The notes: generated from the sequence alone by a model not told the origin. Positions 16,432 to 26,830 are shown, counted from the first letter of the stretch. The stretch is 64,000 bases of DNA from Streptococcus oralis (GCF_022749195.1 NZ_CP094226.1:1204001-1268000); one strand, 5' to 3'. Numbers and translations: made by a program.

Positions 16432-17574
16432 CTATCTTACTTTTCTAGTTTGATTGTAAATTAATTTTAGCTTGGTCAAAAACTGCTCGACTTGACTCAT
16501 ATCATTTTCCAAGTCTAGGCTTAGGCGAACAGCTGACTGGGTCTTATCCTTGTCCACTCCCATGGCAATCAAGGTCCCTGCGGGTTTTCCTGCCTTGGAC
16601 GAACAAGCAGAGGTTGTCGAAATGAAAATGTCATAGTCTTCAAAAGCGTGAACAATGACTTCACCACGAACACCTTTAATCCCAAAAGTCAGGATATGAG
16701 GGGCAAAGTCTGCCTCATCTGAAAAGACAAAAATATCTGGATAATCCAGAAGTGCTTGACGAATGACTGCCTTCATTTGCCCTGTCTTACTAGCAAAGAT
16801 AGCTAACTTTTCCATAGATAAACGGAGAGCTTTGGCTGTCGCTGCAATCCCTGCCACATTTTCAGTTGTCGAACGATAATCACGTTCTTGGGCACCACCT
16901 GTTAAAAGAGGCGTAATCTTCTTGCCAGACTTGATATAGACAAAACCAACACCACGAACTCCGTGGAACTTGTGACTAGAGAAGGTCGCGAAATCCACTC
17001 GTTCTGTCAGATACTTTTCGGTCGGAATCTTGGCAAGCGCCTGAACCGCATCAACGTGGAAGGAAATGGTCGGCTTGTCTGCTAACAGTTCCGAAATAGC
17101 TTGAATAGGTTGAATAGAGCCAATTTCATTGTTCACAGCCATGACGGAGACGAGGGTCGTATCAGGACGTATCAAACCTGCTAACGCCTCAACATCCACA
17201 AACCCTTTCTCATCAACTGGAGCAAAATCTATCTCAAAACCTTGACTTTTCAGCCAGAGGGCTGACTCTTTGACTGCTGGATGTTCAATGGCTGATACAA
17301 TGATGTGCTTGCCAAACTGGGCTTTTTCAAATGCCACACCCTTGATGACCCAGTTATCTCCTTCTGTACCACCAGAAGTAAAGAAGATTTCATCACTTTT
17401 CTTCCCAATCAAATCTGCAATTTGCTGCCGGGAAGCATCTAAAATTCGTGTTGCCTGATCTCCCAAACGATGGAGACTGGATGGATTTCCTACAATTTTT
17501 GAAGCGACCTGCATATAAGTTTCAAGTGCTTCAGGATAAGGCTTGGTTGTCGCCGAATTATCAAAGTAGATCAT
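16432..17574 (-). CDS. Cysteine desulfurase (NifS/IscS type, ThiI partner)
   Basis: This 380-residue PLP enzyme releases sulfur from cysteine. Motifs: [15 protein letters not shown] at the N-terminus, [26 protein letters not shown], and [14 protein letters not shown] with the PLP lysine; the active cysteine lies in [17 protein letters not shown]. In Bacillus the thiI-linked desulfurase (NifZ) is dedicated to tRNA thiolation, and the gene order here (desulfurase-thiI) is the same. Confidence 0.92.
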   Translation of the reverse strand: MIYFDNSATTKPYPEALETYMQVASKIVGNPSSLHRLGDQATRILDASRQQIADLIGKKSDEIFFTSGGTEGDNWVIKGVAFEKAQFGKHIIVSAIEHPAVKESALWLKSQGFEIDFAPVDEKGFVDVEALAGLIRPDTTLVSVMAVNNEIGSIQPIQAISELLADKPTISFHVDAVQALAKIPTEKYLTERVDFATFSSHKFHGVRGVGFVYIKSGKKITPLLTGGAQERDYRSTTENVAGIAATAKALRLSMEKLAIFASKTGQMKAVIRQALLDYPDIFVFSDEADFAPHILTFGIKGVRGEVIVHAFEDYDIFISTTSACSSKAGKPAGTLIAMGVDKDKTQSAVRLSLDLENDMSQVEQFLTKLKLIYNQTRKVR

Positions 17575-17681
17575 GTTTTCTCACGCTTTCTAAAATCACT
17601 CCTTCTATTGTATCACGAAAAGAGACCTGCGACAAGAAAGGGAGGTTTCTCTTTTTTTAAGATTTTTTTAAAGAAATGAGG

Positions 17682-17687
17682 TATAAT
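17682..17687 (+). promoter_or_regulatory. -10 box of the small membrane protein gene
   Basis: TATAAT 25 bases upstream of the ATG, with AAAGGAG as ribosome site. No convincing -35. Confidence 0.5.
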
Positions 17688-17711
17688 AAATCATAATTAA
17701 AGGAGAGTATC

Positions 17712-18137
17712 ATGTCTAACTATCGTAGAACTTCAAAACCAAAAACAGAACACATCAAAAAGGGATTTACTGTCTTTCAAAAAACGATTGCTACAATCGG
17801 TAGTATCCTTGGCCTCATCACCGCTACTATTACCATCATGAACGCTATGGATAATAACAAAAACAACAAGAAAGAACCGACGACAACTCAAACAACTGTT
17901 GTCAAGGAAATTCAAAAAGAAGCCCCTCAGGAAAATACTACTCCTAATAGGGACAACACTTCTACTAAAGAAAATACCACGCAAGAAGAAACTTCTCAAT
18001 CCAATAAAAAAGAGGAGAAAAAAGAAGATCAGAAAACAACAACTCAGGACTCTTCTACACCAGCTACAAATAAAGAAACAAGCGATAATGGAACACAGTC
18101 AAATACGACGAGTTCTGAAACTAAAACGAACCAGTAA
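17712..18137 (+). CDS. Small membrane protein with Thr/Asn/Lys-rich tail (DUF6556-like)
   Basis: This 141-residue protein has a basic N-terminus (SNYRRTSKPKTEHIKKG), one hydrophobic helix (about 25-46, TIATIGSILGLITATITIMNA) and a low-complexity tail of about 95 residues rich in Thr, Asn, Lys, Glu and Ser. It has no lipobox. The topology suggests a single-pass protein with an extended outer or wall-spanning tail. The function is unknown. It is convergent with the DNA translocase gene. Confidence 0.75.
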   Translation: MSNYRRTSKPKTEHIKKGFTVFQKTIATIGSILGLITATITIMNAMDNNKNNKKEPTTTQTTVVKEIQKEAPQENTTPNRDNTSTKENTTQEETSQSNKKEEKKEDQKTTTQDSSTPATNKETSDNGTQSNTTSSETKTNQ

Positions 18138-18138
18138 T

Positions 18139-18185
18139 CAAAAAAATAACTTCTTTCCAAACTTGGAAAGAAGCTATTTTTTTAT
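18139..18185. terminator. Bidirectional terminator
   Basis: A stem around cttctttccaa / ggaaagaag flanked by A and T runs. It overlaps the last codon of the ftsK/spoIIIE gene. Confidence 0.75.
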
Positions 18186-20488
18186 TGTTGCAATACTTTT
18201 CGTGGTTTGGTTCCTTCAGCTGGACCGATAACACCTGCCATTTCGAGTTCTTCCATCAGGCGGGTCGCACGGTTAAATCCAACCGACAAACGACGCTGAA
18301 TCATCGAAGCGCTAGCTTTCTGGGTTTCGATAACCAAAGCCTTAGCTTCTTCAAAAAGCGGATCGCCACCAGCTTCACCATCAGAAAAATCTCCTTCATT
18401 TTCAGGAACATCTCCTGGGTCAAAGCTGTCATCGTAGTCCGCATCTGCCTGAGCCTTGATGAAGTTTACGATGCGTTCAACATCATCATCTGAGATAAAG
18501 GATCCTTGTAGACGGACTGGGTGATTTTCATCAATTGGTTTAAAGAGCATATCTCCTCGACCGAGCAGTTTTTCAGCTCCATTTTCATCCAAGATGGTGC
18601 GTGAATCTGTTCCCGATGAAACTGCAAAAGCCACACGAGATGGGACATTGGCCTTGATAAGACCAGAGATGACATCAACCGATGGGCGCTGTGTTGCGAG
18701 AATCATGTGAATCCCTGCGGCACGCGCCTTCTGTCCAAGACGAATGATGGCATCTTCCACTTCCTTGCTAGCCACCATCATGAGGTCTGCCAACTCATCT
18801 ACAATGACAACAATCAAAGGCAGGGGTACTTGTTTGTACTCAGATTGGCTATTATATTCCTCGACCTTGGCATTGTAACCAGCGATATTTCGCACACCAA
18901 CCTTAGCGAAGAGTTCATAACGGTTTTCCATCTCATCCACAACCTTTTGCAGGGCCTTGCTGGCCTTGCGTGGATTTGTCACAACTGGAATCAAAAGGTG
19001 AGGAATGTCATTGTAAACAGATAACTCAACCATCTTTGGATCGACCATCATAAACTTGACCTGGTCGGGGCTTGCTTTCATCAGAATGCTCGCGATAATA
19101 CCGTTAACTGCGACTGACTTCCCTGATCCCGTCGAACCTGCAACCAGTAGGTGGGGCATCTTGGAAAGGTCAAAGGTGCGAGCCGTTCCATTGACCGCCT
19201 TCCCTAGAGGAATTTCGAGGAGATTTTCTGGTTTAGTCTGAGACTGTTCCCAGAGTTCACGGAAGGAAACAGTCGCAATCTCAGAGTTAGGAACCTCAAT
19301 TCCGACTAAGGATTTACCAGGGATTGGAGCCTCTATCCGAACATCCTTAGCTGCTAGAGCTAGCGCTAAGTCGTCTGCTAGATTGGAAATGCGGTTAACC
19401 CGTACCCCAACGGCTGGCTTGACTTCATACTTGGTAACTGATGGTCCAATTTCAGCCCGTTCTACCGTCACCTTGATTCCAAAGCTGGCAAAGGTTTCTT
19501 CTAGGATTTTGATATTTTCCCGAACAATCTTCTTTTCCTTGGATTGGTCTTTGGGTTTATCTGGCGCAAAGAGTTGCAAGCTTGGCAGTTTGTATTCGAG
19601 AGCTTCTTTGGTAGAAAAATCAACCTGCACCTCTTCATCCTCAAAGTCTTCTTCCACATCTGGAACGTCAAAATCAGTTTGAGGGAGGATAATCTCCGGT
19701 TCGATCCATTCTTCCTCAGGAATTGGGTGGAAATCGTAGTCTGGTACCTCTGATAAGATTTCTCCTGTTTCAGGATCTACAGGAGGAAGCGGCAGCGCAT
19801 CCTGCTCTTCTAGTTCTCTCTGAATTCTTTCGGCTTCTTCAGCTTCTTGACGAGCCTTCTCTTCTTCTCTCTTGATAAAGCGTTCCTGTTTTCTCTGTTC
19901 CTGTTTTTCCATGAAGGATCTGAACTGAGCTCCAATAAAGGCTGCGACATCATAAATAGACCAAGGACTAACCAAGAGTGCCCCAACTAGAATCAAGAGA
20001 ACTCCAATAAAGTACGATCCGATATTGGAGAAAAGAAAGGATATGGGGATATAGAGTCCAACACCAAGCAGGCCTCCACCAGCAAAGCTAGTCACCCGCA
20101 TACCAGTCAGGTCCGTCATAACTTGAGACAAGGTCCCTTTTAGAACTGACTGCTCCAAGCCAAATTTCCATACCAAGTAGGCCTCAAAAATCAAGAGTAA
20201 GCCAGCAAAGATACAGAGAAATCCTGACAGAAGCCCTTCCTGCTTGCGGATCCATTTAAAAAGAAAAAGATAGATGAGGAGGCCGCCTATGGCCACATAG
20301 GCCAAACTTCCGACCACCAGTCGAATGAGATTGTAAAGCGTGACACCTGCTGCACCGAGTTTAAGGGCTGCAATAATCAACAATAAGGCAATTCCTAAGG
20401 AAATCAACATCCTCTGAATAGCCTGTTTTCTTTCAAGTTCTGCTTTAGACGGTCTCCGTCTTGTTTTTGTAGTATTCTTGTTTGCCAT
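18182..20488 (-). CDS. ftsK: DNA translocase FtsK/SpoIIIE
   Basis: This 768-residue septal DNA pump clears chromosome ends during division. Four or five N-terminal membrane segments (about 27-185) are followed by an acidic, Glu/Pro-rich linker (about 200-320), the motor domain with Walker [15 protein letters not shown] and Walker [14 protein letters not shown], and a C-terminal winged-helix gamma domain ([41 protein letters not shown]) that reads KOPS-like DNA. The ATG at 20488 ([15 protein letters not shown]) is the family start; an in-frame upstream ATG at 20554 has no ribosome site. Confidence 0.95.
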   Translation of the reverse strand: MANKNTTKTRRRPSKAELERKQAIQRMLISLGIALLLIIAALKLGAAGVTLYNLIRLVVGSLAYVAIGGLLIYLFLFKWIRKQEGLLSGFLCIFAGLLLIFEAYLVWKFGLEQSVLKGTLSQVMTDLTGMRVTSFAGGGLLGVGLYIPISFLFSNIGSYFIGVLLILVGALLVSPWSIYDVAAFIGAQFRSFMEKQEQRKQERFIKREEEKARQEAEEAERIQRELEEQDALPLPPVDPETGEILSEVPDYDFHPIPEEEWIEPEIILPQTDFDVPDVEEDFEDEEVQVDFSTKEALEYKLPSLQLFAPDKPKDQSKEKKIVRENIKILEETFASFGIKVTVERAEIGPSVTKYEVKPAVGVRVNRISNLADDLALALAAKDVRIEAPIPGKSLVGIEVPNSEIATVSFRELWEQSQTKPENLLEIPLGKAVNGTARTFDLSKMPHLLVAGSTGSGKSVAVNGIIASILMKASPDQVKFMMVDPKMVELSVYNDIPHLLIPVVTNPRKASKALQKVVDEMENRYELFAKVGVRNIAGYNAKVEEYNSQSEYKQVPLPLIVVIVDELADLMMVASKEVEDAIIRLGQKARAAGIHMILATQRPSVDVISGLIKANVPSRVAFAVSSGTDSRTILDENGAEKLLGRGDMLFKPIDENHPVRLQGSFISDDDVERIVNFIKAQADADYDDSFDPGDVPENEGDFSDGEAGGDPLFEEAKALVIETQKASASMIQRRLSVGFNRATRLMEELEMAGVIGPAEGTKPRKVLQQ

Positions 20489-20574
20489 TCTTTTATTATA
20501 CCATATTTCACAGCCATTTCGAATAGAGAAAAAGATTGCACCAAATGGTAACAATCTTTCTATTCTAATCCATT

Positions 20575-22527
20575 TTATGCTTGTGGCTTGCGTAGGTAAC
20601 CATAAACCACACCACTTACGATTGCACCAACCAAGACAAAGGCAAGGTAGAGAAGGGCATTTGAAGTAAGAGCGATGACGAAGATTCCTCCGTGTGGCGC
20701 CATGAGTTTGATTCCTGCAAGACCAACGAGTCCGCCCGCTACTGCTGAACCAAGGATGAAGCTTGGAATCGCACGAGCTGGGTCAGCGGCACCAAATGGA
20801 ATCGCTCCCTCAGTGATAAATGACAAGCCCATGATGATGTTTGTCAAACCAGAGTTGCGTTCTTCTTTGGTAAATTTATTTTTGAAAAGAAGGGTTGCGA
20901 CAAAGATAGCAAGTGGTGGAACCATTCCGCCAGCCATAACTGCTGCCATTGCTACAGAACCACCTGAGGAAACAGTCGCTGCAAGCGTACCTGTTCCAAA
21001 GACATAAGCTGCTTTATTGACAGGTCCACCCATGTCGACAGCCATCATACCACCAAGAACGATACCGAGAAGGACAGCTGAACCTCCTCCAAGACCGCCA
21101 AGGAAGTCATTCATAGCAGTGTTGATTGCTGCCATTGGGATGTTAACAGCTAGCATAACAAATCCAGTCAAGATTGTTCCAAAAAGTGGCAAGAGAAGGA
21201 TTGATTTAGCACCTTCAAGTGAACGAGGAACTTTAACGTATTTCTTGATAGCAAGAACCAAGGCTCCTGCGATAAATCCACCAACAAGGGCACCTAGGAA
21301 ACCAGATGAAACACCTGCAAGAGTTGAAGTTGCTTCACCACCTGCAGCATAAGGAATTTTACCAAAGGCAAAACCTTCTTTGGCAATAGCACCAGCCACA
21401 AAACCAGCTACCAAACCAGGTTTTTCAGCGATAGAGTAGGCTACGTATCCTGCAAAAACTGGAAGCATCAAGCCAAAGGCTGCTCCACCAATTTTCATGA
21501 ACATAGAAGCTAGTTCATGGTAGGATCCGAGATTGCCAAGACTATCTTGTGGCACACCAAAAGCTCCGTCGATTAAGAAGGCGAGGGCAATCATGATACC
21601 ACCACCGATAACGAATGGCAACATTTGAGATACACCACTCATCAAGTGTTTGTAGAAAGCACCACCGATACTTTGTTTTTCATTAGATGCTGTTGCAGCT
21701 TTTGCTCCATTAGCAGCACGATAAACTTCAGCATCTCCTGAAAGAGCTAAGTTAATCAATTCTTCTGTCTTACGGATACCGTCTGCAACTGGACGGTTAA
21801 CCAAAGGTTTACCATCAAAACGATCCATTTCTACTGCCTTATCCGCTGCGATGATAACAGCTTTAGCCTTACGGATATCCTCTGCAGTCAATTGGTTCCC
21901 AACACCGCTAGCTCCGTTTGTTTCAACCTTGATCCCAACACCCATTTCAGCAGCCACTTTTTGAAGGGCTTCTTGGGCCATGTAAGTGTGGGCAATACCT
22001 GTCGTACAAGCTGTAACAGCTACGATAAAGTCTCCAGAGTCATTAGCAGGTACTTGAACAGGCTCCTCAACTTTTTCTGAAGCTTGGTCAAAGAGTTCGA
22101 TAACTTGATCAGCTGATGTTACTTGACGAAGTTTGTCAGCAAAACCGTCTTTCATCAAGTATTGAGATAATTCTGCCAAGGCTGCCAAGTGAGTATCATT
22201 GGCACCTTCTGGAGCTGCAATCATGAAGAAGAGGTCTGTTGGTTGCCCATCCAAGCTTTCGTAGTCAACACCCTTGTTTGACTTAGCAAAGAGAACCGTT
22301 GCTTCTTTGACAGCAGAGTTCTTGCTGTGAGGCATAGCAATTCCGTCACCCAAACCAGTGGAAGTTAGAGCTTCACGCGCTAAGATTCCTTCTTTAAAGG
22401 TTTCAAAATCCGTCACATAACCGTGATCTACCAAACTTTTAATCATCTCTTCGATGACAGCTGTCTTTTCTGTTGCCTGTAAATCCAGCAACATGACATC
22501 TTTTCTCAATAGGTCTTGAATTTTCAT
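20575..22527 (-). CDS. fruA: PTS fructose transporter EIIABC
   Basis: This 650-residue fusion imports fructose and phosphorylates it to fructose-1-phosphate. The EIIA domain (1-150) has the phosphohistidine in GIAMPHSKN (His67). The EIIB domain (about 165-265) has the phosphocysteine in [17 protein letters not shown] (Cys174). The EIIC domain (about 285-650) has multiple membrane helices with [11 protein letters not shown] and [11 protein letters not shown]. Its start overlaps the fruK stop by 4 bases, so the two are coupled. Third gene of the fru operon. Confidence 0.95.
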   Translation of the reverse strand: MKIQDLLRKDVMLLDLQATEKTAVIEEMIKSLVDHGYVTDFETFKEGILAREALTSTGLGDGIAMPHSKNSAVKEATVLFAKSNKGVDYESLDGQPTDLFFMIAAPEGANDTHLAALAELSQYLMKDGFADKLRQVTSADQVIELFDQASEKVEEPVQVPANDSGDFIVAVTACTTGIAHTYMAQEALQKVAAEMGVGIKVETNGASGVGNQLTAEDIRKAKAVIIAADKAVEMDRFDGKPLVNRPVADGIRKTEELINLALSGDAEVYRAANGAKAATASNEKQSIGGAFYKHLMSGVSQMLPFVIGGGIMIALAFLIDGAFGVPQDSLGNLGSYHELASMFMKIGGAAFGLMLPVFAGYVAYSIAEKPGLVAGFVAGAIAKEGFAFGKIPYAAGGEATSTLAGVSSGFLGALVGGFIAGALVLAIKKYVKVPRSLEGAKSILLLPLFGTILTGFVMLAVNIPMAAINTAMNDFLGGLGGGSAVLLGIVLGGMMAVDMGGPVNKAAYVFGTGTLAATVSSGGSVAMAAVMAGGMVPPLAIFVATLLFKNKFTKEERNSGLTNIIMGLSFITEGAIPFGAADPARAIPSFILGSAVAGGLVGLAGIKLMAPHGGIFVIALTSNALLYLAFVLVGAIVSGVVYGYLRKPQA

Positions 22528-23435
22528 CGTTTTTCTACCTCAACTTTTTCATATGTTTCTTTAATAAATTCCGCTGTTGCCAAGTCATCCGAGAAGGTAG
22601 TTGCTGTTCCACAAGCTACTCCCCATTTGAAGGCTTCTACTGCATCTTTAGATTTGACAAATTCACCTGTAAATCCAGCAACCATAGAGTCACCAGCTCC
22701 CACTGAATTTTTCACTGTTCCCTTGATTGGTTTAGCGAAGTAAGCTCCCTCAGATGCGACAAGAAGGGCACCGTCTCCAGCCATAGAGATGATGACGTTT
22801 TGTGCACCTTTAGCTAGTAACTGACGAGCATAGTTCTCGATTTCATCTAAATTTTCGAGTTTCACTCCAAAGATAGCTCCAAGTTCGTGATTGTTTGGTT
22901 TAATCAAAAGTGGCTGGTAGTCTAAACTATCAATCAAGGTCTGTCCTTCAAAATCACAAACGACTTGCGCACCAGTCTGACGTGTTAATGCAATCAAATC
23001 CTTATAGATAACATTGCCTAGGTTCTTAGCACTCGAACCCGCAAACACCACCGTATCTTCTGCTGTCAAACTAGACAAAATAGCTTTCAATTCTTCTAGC
23101 TGAGCCGGTTCCACATTTGGACCCGTTCCATTGATTTCTGTTTCTTGGTCTGCTTTAATCTTGACATTGATACGAGTATCTTCAGCTACTTGGACAAAAC
23201 GCGTTTCGATTTCCTCTTCTGCCAAAGTATCTGTGATAAATTTACCAGTAAAACCTCCGATAAATCCAGTCGCTGTATTTGGAATACCCAAGCGTTTCAA
23301 AACTCGACTGACATTGATTCCTTTCCCACCAGCAAACTTATCATCACTGTCCATACGATTGACACTGCCGACTTGAACTTGGTCCAAGCGCACGATATAG
23401 TCTATGGATGGATTAAGTGTGACTGTATAAATCAT
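22524..23435 (-). CDS. fruK: 1-phosphofructokinase
   Basis: This 303-residue PfkB-family kinase makes fructose-1,6-bisphosphate from the fructose-1-phosphate delivered by FruA. Motifs: MIYTVTLNPSIDYIV, GGKGINVSRVLKRLG (PfkB signature 1) and VGAGDSMVAGFTGEF (signature 2 with the catalytic Asp). It overlaps both neighbours by 4 bases (ATGA), indicating translational coupling throughout fruRKA. Confidence 0.95.
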   Translation of the reverse strand: MIYTVTLNPSIDYIVRLDQVQVGSVNRMDSDDKFAGGKGINVSRVLKRLGIPNTATGFIGGFTGKFITDTLAEEEIETRFVQVAEDTRINVKIKADQETEINGTGPNVEPAQLEELKAILSSLTAEDTVVFAGSSAKNLGNVIYKDLIALTRQTGAQVVCDFEGQTLIDSLDYQPLLIKPNNHELGAIFGVKLENLDEIENYARQLLAKGAQNVIISMAGDGALLVASEGAYFAKPIKGTVKNSVGAGDSMVAGFTGEFVKSKDAVEAFKWGVACGTATTFSDDLATAEFIKETYEKVEVEKR

Positions 23436-24172
23436 ACTTCTATTACCTCCGTTTTCTTCTTAATAGCCTGCAAGAGCTCATGCCCTTGACTTGTGATGAC
23501 AATAGCGCGTTTAAGTGGTGCTACCTTGGCAAAGCAAGTTTGACCAATCTTTGACGAATCAACCAAGACATAGGTTTGTTTGGCATTCTCTAAAATAGCA
23601 CGCTTAACGGCTCCCTCCTCCATATCTGGAGTCGTATAATAACCATCGTCGATACCATTCATCCCGATAAAGGCACGGTCAAAGTGCAATTGATTGATTT
23701 GGTTAAGAGCAACGCCCCCGATACATGCATCTGTTGCCATCTTGACACTTCCTCCAACCATGACAGTTGGAATTTGTTTTTCAACCAACTGAACCGCATG
23801 GTGAATGGAGTTGGTAACAACTGTGATATTCTTATTAACCAATTCCTTGATTAAAAAAGCAGTTGTCGTTCCAGCATCAATAAAGATAACATCTTGTTCC
23901 TTAATAAGAGAGGCTGCTTTTTGAGCCAGTAGCTTCTTCTCTTGAAGGTTTTTGACAGATTTTTCTTGGATGGTTTCTTCTTCCTGCAAGGAGTGGGGTA
24001 ATTCTGCTCCACCATGCACACGGCGAAGCTTGTTTTCTGCCTCCAACTCATCCAAATCTCTTCGTACCGTTGATTCTGATGTTTCTAATAGACTAACCAA
24101 TTTTTCTAGGGAAACTACATGATGTTTATTTAACTCCTCTAAAATCAGTTGCTTCCGCTCAGTTTTTAACAC
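23432..24172 (-). CDS. fruR: DeoR-family regulator of the fructose operon
   Basis: This 246-residue regulator has an N-terminal DeoR helix-turn-helix (LKTERKQLILEELNKHHVVSLEKLVSLLETSESTVRRDLDELEAENKLRRVHGGAEL) and a C-terminal sugar-phosphate-sensing domain (VIFIDAGTTTAFLIKEL...). It probably represses the operon until fructose-1-phosphate accumulates. Start: GTG at 24172 behind a perfect AGGAGG at 7-base spacing; a TTG one codon upstream is less likely. A set of 10-bp-phased repeats and a cre site lie just upstream. Confidence 0.92.
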   Translation of the reverse strand: MLKTERKQLILEELNKHHVVSLEKLVSLLETSESTVRRDLDELEAENKLRRVHGGAELPHSLQEEETIQEKSVKNLQEKKLLAQKAASLIKEQDVIFIDAGTTTAFLIKELVNKNITVVTNSIHHAVQLVEKQIPTVMVGGSVKMATDACIGGVALNQINQLHFDRAFIGMNGIDDGYYTTPDMEEGAVKRAILENAKQTYVLVDSSKIGQTCFAKVAPLKRAIVITSQGHELLQAIKKKTEVIEV

Positions 24173-24184
24173 CAAATCACCTCC

Positions 24185-24198
24185 TGTTATCGTTTACA
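24185..24198 (-). promoter_or_regulatory. cre site (CcpA) ahead of fruR
   Basis: On the minus strand this reads TGTAAACGATAACA, matching the cre pattern TGNNANCGNNNNCA. It lies at the predicted transcription start, a position where CcpA binding represses. Confidence 0.65.
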
Positions 24199-24204
24199 CT
24201 ATTC

Positions 24205-24232
24205 ATTCTAACACATTTTCTATCAAAGTCAA
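24205..24232 (-). promoter_or_regulatory. fruRKA promoter
   Basis: Minus strand: -35 TTGACT (24227-24232), 16-base spacer and extended -10 TGTGT-TAGAAT (24205-24210). Confidence 0.65.
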
Positions 24233-24265
24233 GCAAATTTTGTCATTTTCTGTCAAATTCTATCA
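24219..24265 (-). promoter_or_regulatory. Phased direct-repeat operator, probably FruR
   Basis: On the minus strand TGATAGAA, TGACAGAA, TGACAAAA, a degenerate TGCTTGAC and TGATAGAA follow one another at exactly 10-base steps, overlapping and upstream of the -35 box. Direct repeats spaced one helical turn apart are typical of DeoR-family operators. Confidence 0.6.
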
Positions 24266-24289
24266 TTTTTCTTATTTCCAAAATTTTTA

Positions 24290-24318
24290 TTGCAAGATAA
24301 GTAGCTTTATGGTAGACT
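24290..24318 (+). promoter_or_regulatory. Promoter of tRNA-Ser(GGA)
   Basis: -35 TTGCAA (24290-24295), 17-base spacer, -10 TAGACT (24313-24318); the tRNA starts 16 bases later. Confidence 0.6.
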
Positions 24319-24333
24319 ATTTGAGTAAGTATT

Positions 24334-24421
24334 GGAAGATTACTCAAGAGGCTTAAGAGGCCGTGTTGGAAACGCGGTAGGCGTGTAACAGCGTGCGTGG
24401 GTTCGAATCCCATGTCTTCCG
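24334..24421 (+). tRNA. tRNA-Ser (anticodon GGA)
   Basis: This 88-base class II tRNA has acceptor GGAAGAT/GTCTTCC, anticodon stem CCGTG/CGCGG with loop TTGGAAA (anticodon GGA), a long variable arm and a GGTTCGAATCC T-arm. CCA is not encoded. Confidence 0.93.
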
Positions 24422-24432
24422 TAGAATAAAGA

Positions 24433-24462
24433 AAAACTGCACCTTAATGCAGTTTTTTTATC
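24433..24462 (+). terminator. Terminator after tRNA-Ser(GGA)
   Basis: AAAACTGCA pairs with TGCAGTTTT and is followed by a T-run. Confidence 0.85.
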
Positions 24463-24538
24463 GTTCTAAGAACAATATCTAGAAATGAAAAGCTGAGTTA
24501 CTCTAACTATCACACCACATTTTTGTATCCTAATTCAT

Positions 24539-24578
24539 AAAAAAACAAGTAGTTTATTAAGACTACTTGTTTTTCTTC
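24539..24578 (-). terminator. Terminator of the lipoprotein gene
   Basis: AAACAAGTAGT pairs with ACTACTTGTTT; A/T runs on both sides allow termination in either direction. Confidence 0.8.
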
Positions 24579-24590
24579 TAAATCTTGTGA

Positions 24591-25550
24591 TTAGATATTA
24601 CTTTTATCTTTTTTATCTGAAGATTTGTCTGTTGATTTATCAGTGGATTTGTCTGAAGATTTATCAGAAGACTTGTCTGTAGATTTGCTCTTAGACTTTG
24701 TAGAGTTCTTACGATCAATCTTATCATATCCCTCAGTAGTATCCATTAACTCAGTTGATAAAGTACGATAATCTTCTTGAGAAATAAGCCAATTTCCATC
24801 CTTATCCTTGGTTAGTTTGATTTCTGTATCAAAATCTCCAGTAGTAAGAGGTGTAAGAGCAGCTTCAGCATCTACATCACTGTAAGTAGCAAAATCTTTT
24901 CTGAAGAGGTGTTCGTAAATCCAATATGTCACCAAAGTTTGGTAACGCTTAATATCAACATTTGATCCAGCTTGATTGTATTTACCTAGGTTATCGATAC
25001 CCCCAATGAGAATCGTTAGAACTTCTCTGACTGATGAAGTCAACCCTTTAGAATGCAATTTTTTAGAGTTAAAAGTTACAGTTGCAGTATTGCCAGATTC
25101 ATCAACCTTCACATCCTTAACAGTGTAAGAACCGATATCTTGGATTAACTTGCGTTTCATCTTCAAGAAACCTGAAATGGTTTCTTCTGGTGTTTCTACA
25201 GGAAAATCTTTATGCCATTGTACTGAGTAGGTAGACGCAGGTGAAAGACCTTCTTCTTTGATTTTTTCACTTGTTTGAACTGCAAATATGGCTTCAGTCC
25301 ATTTTTCATAAGTGTCGCCATAAATTTTCTTAAATCGACTAGAGTCGCTAGTAAGAACTGAGTCTAAGAGAATTTCAGCATCTTTTGTAACTTTTTCTTT
25401 AACTTCTGCTGCTTCATCTTTCTTCTCAACTTGTTCCGTATTCTCCTTGTTATCAGAAGAAGCTTCAGATGACTGATTAGAAAATACAGAACATGCACCC
25501 AAGACAACTGTTGAAAGTGCTAAGATACTTAGTAACTTGATCTTTTTCAT
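24591..25550 (-). CDS. Lipoprotein of unknown function with Ser/Asp/Lys repeat tail
   Basis: This 319-residue protein has a lipoprotein signal: KKIKLLSILALSTVVLGAC, with lipidated Cys20. A low-complexity spacer (SNQSSEASSDNKENTEQVEKKDE) follows, then a folded domain (about 55-285) resembling the DUF5105-like surface lipoproteins of streptococci (YSVQWHKDFPVETPEETISGFLKMKRK). The tail is a run of STDKSSDK-type repeats ending KKDKSNI. It is anchored at the outer membrane face; the function is unknown. The gene sits alone between two tRNA-Ser genes. Confidence 0.8.
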   Translation of the reverse strand: MKKIKLLSILALSTVVLGACSVFSNQSSEASSDNKENTEQVEKKDEAAEVKEKVTKDAEILLDSVLTSDSSRFKKIYGDTYEKWTEAIFAVQTSEKIKEEGLSPASTYSVQWHKDFPVETPEETISGFLKMKRKLIQDIGSYTVKDVKVDESGNTATVTFNSKKLHSKGLTSSVREVLTILIGGIDNLGKYNQAGSNVDIKRYQTLVTYWIYEHLFRKDFATYSDVDAEAALTPLTTGDFDTEIKLTKDKDGNWLISQEDYRTLSTELMDTTEGYDKIDRKNSTKSKSKSTDKSSDKSSDKSTDKSTDKSSDKKDKSNI

Positions 25551-25629
25551 GTTTCACCTCTTTATGAAAATTTACTCTTGGAGACCACCTCCAAGTTGAT
25601 TGGTTTAGAAAAACACTGGGTTTATCTAA

Positions 25630-25717
25630 CGGAGAATGGGGGATTCGAACCCCCGCGCCAGTTACCCGACCTAACGATTTAGCAAACCGTCCTCTTCAGC
25701 CTCTTGAGTAATTCTCC
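25630..25717 (-). tRNA. tRNA-Ser (anticodon GCT)
   Basis: On the minus strand: acceptor GGAGAAT/ATTCTCC, discriminator G, anticodon loop TTGCTAA (GCT), long variable arm and a GGTTCGAATCC T-arm. Length is 88 bases. Confidence 0.93.
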
Positions 25718-25791
25718 ACTAACATACTAGAATAAATAGGATACAACGAAGGATACAATTTGGAAAAAATCTACTGTATACCTGTTCATAA

Positions 25792-26136
25792 TGGAGCCGG
25801 TGGGAGTCGAACCCACGTCCAAACACCTGCCAACATATTTGTCTACAACCATAGGTTATGTATTGTTTTAACAGTCCCTCGACACATAACTCAAGTCTAG
25901 GAATTGCGAGTCTATTAATCTCTTATCAAACCACTAGACAAGGCTTGATCGTATCTCGCTAATCATAAGACCTGTCATTGAACACGAGTAATCCAAATTA
26001 GGTCACGCCTGCTGGTTTTTAAGCAGCTAGAGCGTAAGAAGTGTTATTTTTTGCAGTTATATTTAACTGAGCGTTTACGTCGCCACACGGGTTGCAAAAT
26101 ATGCCTCATAATGCCTGTCGAATCCGTAACGACCCC
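25792..26136 (-). ncRNA. ssrA: tmRNA (ssrA)
   Basis: On the minus strand the RNA starts GGGGTCGTTACGGATTCGAC and ends with a tRNA-like GGGTTCGACTCCCACCGGCTCCA. The 5' and 3' ends pair as an acceptor stem. The tag reading frame encodes AKNNTSYALAA and a stop (codons at about 26021-26056). tmRNA with SmpB rescues stalled ribosomes and tags the products for Clp proteolysis. It is followed on the same strand by tRNA-Ser(GCT). Confidence 0.95.
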
Positions 26137-26194
26137 AGGATGTTAGAACTATTATAACCTATCTTCAAAAAAAATGCAAAATCAAGCCGTTTCT

Positions 26195-26830
26195 TTAGAA
26201 AAGACACCCTTTTAAGGCTTCTGATAAGGCTTGATAACCGGATACACTTAGATGGAGGCCATCCGTTGTATAGGCTGATTGAAGTTGCCCTTCTGTATCT
26301 GTCAAACTATCATAAATCGGCACAAAATCTACCTGCATATAGGCAGATGCTAGAGCCTCATAGGCTTGATTCCATTCTCTGATCTTTTCATTGGTTCGGA
26401 TATAAACTGTCTGCTTGTGCTCTTCGCCTTCATTGACTGGCAAAATGGAAAGGAGCTTTATTTGTGACAGCGGATATTCTCGGGCAATTGATTGGATCAC
26501 ACGCTCAAGATTATCCAAGGCTTCATTCATGGGAATATTTTTTCCAATATCATTTGTCCCAATTAAGAGAACAATTTGATCGACAGCATCACCATAAAGA
26601 TGGGCATCCAAATTCTCTAATAACAATCTCGTCTGATAGCCTCGTATGCCACGATTAACAATCGTCTTGGCAACCCCAAACAACTCTTGAAGAGGGTAAT
26701 ATTCCACTATCGAATCACCAATAAAGATGATATCTGGCTCTAGAACAGATACTTGATTCAATTCACGATACTTGGTTTGAATTTTTTCCTGCTCCTTTAA
26801 GAGCCAATTCTCTAATAACTGTACTGCCAC
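26195..26830 (-). CDS. SGNH/GDSL hydrolase (PAF-acetylhydrolase-like)
   Basis: This 211-residue enzyme has all SGNH blocks: FIGDSIVEYYP (Ser40), NRGIRGYQT (Gly), LIGTNDIGK (Asn in GTND, 91-94) and TTDGLHLSVSGYQAL (Asp190, His193). It has no signal peptide. Close relatives in pneumococcus are annotated as platelet-activating-factor acetylhydrolases/esterases. It is one base from the HAD gene upstream and is the last gene of the capA-HAD-SGNH operon. Confidence 0.88.
   Translation of the reverse strand: MAVQLLENWLLKEQEKIQTKYRELNQVSVLEPDIIFIGDSIVEYYPLQELFGVAKTIVNRGIRGYQTRLLLENLDAHLYGDAVDQIVLLIGTNDIGKNIPMNEALDNLERVIQSIAREYPLSQIKLLSILPVNEGEEHKQTVYIRTNEKIREWNQAYEALASAYMQVDFVPIYDSLTDTEGQLQSAYTTDGLHLSVSGYQALSEALKGCLF

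Noticed and set aside
18158-18181. Part of a mobile repeat
   Set aside because: It is a plain terminator between convergent genes; no terminal repeats or copies were seen.
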